5,905 nucleotides of DNA. Origin: Gemmatimonadales bacterium. GTDB taxonomy: Bacteria; Gemmatimonadota; Gemmatimonadetes; Gemmatimonadales; GWC2-71-9. The notes beneath the pieces were generated by a model. That model was given only the letters and a program-made list of their open reading frames with translations. It searched no databases and was not told the DNA's origin. Positions 5,520-5,905 of the stretch are shown in pieces. A program made the position numbers and the translations under genes. Each line of letters begins with the position of its first letter. Within the stretch, counting starts at the first letter, position 1. Location of the stretch: the NCBI GenBank assembly GCA_013812695.1, contig JACCSZ010000398.1, positions 1 through 5,905 on the forward strand, written 5' to 3'.

Positions 5520-5905
5520 CTACCGACCCGGCGCGGCGGCGCCGCCCGGGCGCGCGCCGCCTGGGCCGCCGGTCTGCTGCTGCATGCCGGGCACGGCTCC
5601 GCCGCCGGTCATCTGGTTCATGCGTTGCCGCATGTCCTGCTGCGACTGCACCAGGCTCGCGCTCGGCAGCACGTAGACCGAGTCGCCCGGCCGCAGCCCC
5701 TCGAGCACTTCGCTGTAGTCGAGGTCGGTGAGTCCGGTGCGGATCCAGACCGGGACGGGCGCGCCGTTGCGCGTCGCGAACACGATGTAGCGTCCGCTGC
5801 CCGCGTCGGTCTCGCGCGACGGGCCGGAACCGCCGGACGGCCGGCGGCGGCGGACGGAATCCGGTCGTGCGGCCGGCGCTTCACCGGTGGCGCGCGAGGT
5901 GGCGC
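5520..5905 (-). CDS. Periplasmic adaptor (membrane fusion protein, HlyD/MacA-like), C-terminal part
   Basis: The frame is open from the window edge to a TAG at 5520-5522 and gives 127 complete codons of a C-terminus; the N-terminus is outside the window. The segment GRYIVFATRNGAPVPVWIRT, followed by a GLTDLDYSEVLEGLRPGD stretch and VYVLP, is the membrane-proximal domain of RND/MacA-type adaptors, which link the inner-membrane permease to an outer-membrane channel. After it comes SLVQSQQDMRQRMNQM and a tail rich in Gly, Pro, Ala, Gln and Met. Before the domain, about 5796-5890, lies a low-complexity stretch with a run of four arginines (VRRRRPSGG) and many Ser, Gly and Pro, probably a flexible insertion. 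The GTG at 5783 is inside the domain, so it is not the real start. The gene sits 2 bases before the permease, its evident partner. Confidence 0.82.
   Translation of the reverse strand, partial: ATSRATGEAPAARPDSVRRRRPSGGSGPSRETDAGSGRYIVFATRNGAPVPVWIRTGLTDLDYSEVLEGLRPGDSVYVLPSASLVQSQQDMRQRMNQMTGGGAVPGMQQQTGGPGGARPGGAAAPGR

Overview
The window comes from a GC-rich bacterium. The codons visible in the reading frames end mostly in G or C, and the intergenic spaces are short. The mix of genes would suit Gemmatimonadota or a similar environmental, Gram-negative-type lineage: a Tat-exported molybdoenzyme with a b-type cytochrome, a MacAB-like efflux module, a membrane PHP phosphoesterase, a CPXCG zinc-ribbon protein, and a dispersed palindrome of the TCATCCTGAGCG type. 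This taxonomic guess is inference from gene content and style; no marker gene is present.

Layout from left to right. Positions 1-96 hold the C-terminal end of an unidentified + strand gene. It converges after 14 bases on a minus-strand pair: a membrane-anchored PHP-domain metallohydrolase (1134-2402, TTG start) followed 27 bases later by a FabH-family ketoacyl-ACP synthase III (111-1106). A 46-base divergent region (2403-2448) separates that pair from a small + strand CPXCG-type cysteine-rich protein (2449-2694). Directly after its stop codon lies a near-perfect 27-base-arm palindrome (2695-2762), which fills most of the gap to the next convergent gene.

On the minus strand, 4206-2778 is a two-gene operon. 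A four-helix cytochrome b561-type membrane subunit comes first and overlaps by 8 bases a Tat-signal molybdopterin oxidoreductase of the sulfite-oxidase/MsrP fold. The two probably form an extracytoplasmic oxidoreductase that exchanges electrons with the quinone pool; the substrate is unknown. Further upstream on the same strand are a MacB-like FtsX-type permease without an ATPase domain (4303-5517) and, 2 bases before it, the C-terminal end of its membrane-fusion partner (5520-5905, cut by the window edge).

All seven complete or nearly complete genes belong to recognisable families, and the window looks mostly like an ordinary chromosomal region. I see no RNA gene, CRISPR array, insertion sequence, phage gene or defence system. 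The points most worth following are the palindromic repeat, the predicted extracytoplasmic placement of the PHP domain and its pairing with a lone FabH paralogue, and the compact cytochrome b/molybdoenzyme pair. No stretch longer than 300 bases lacks a gene.
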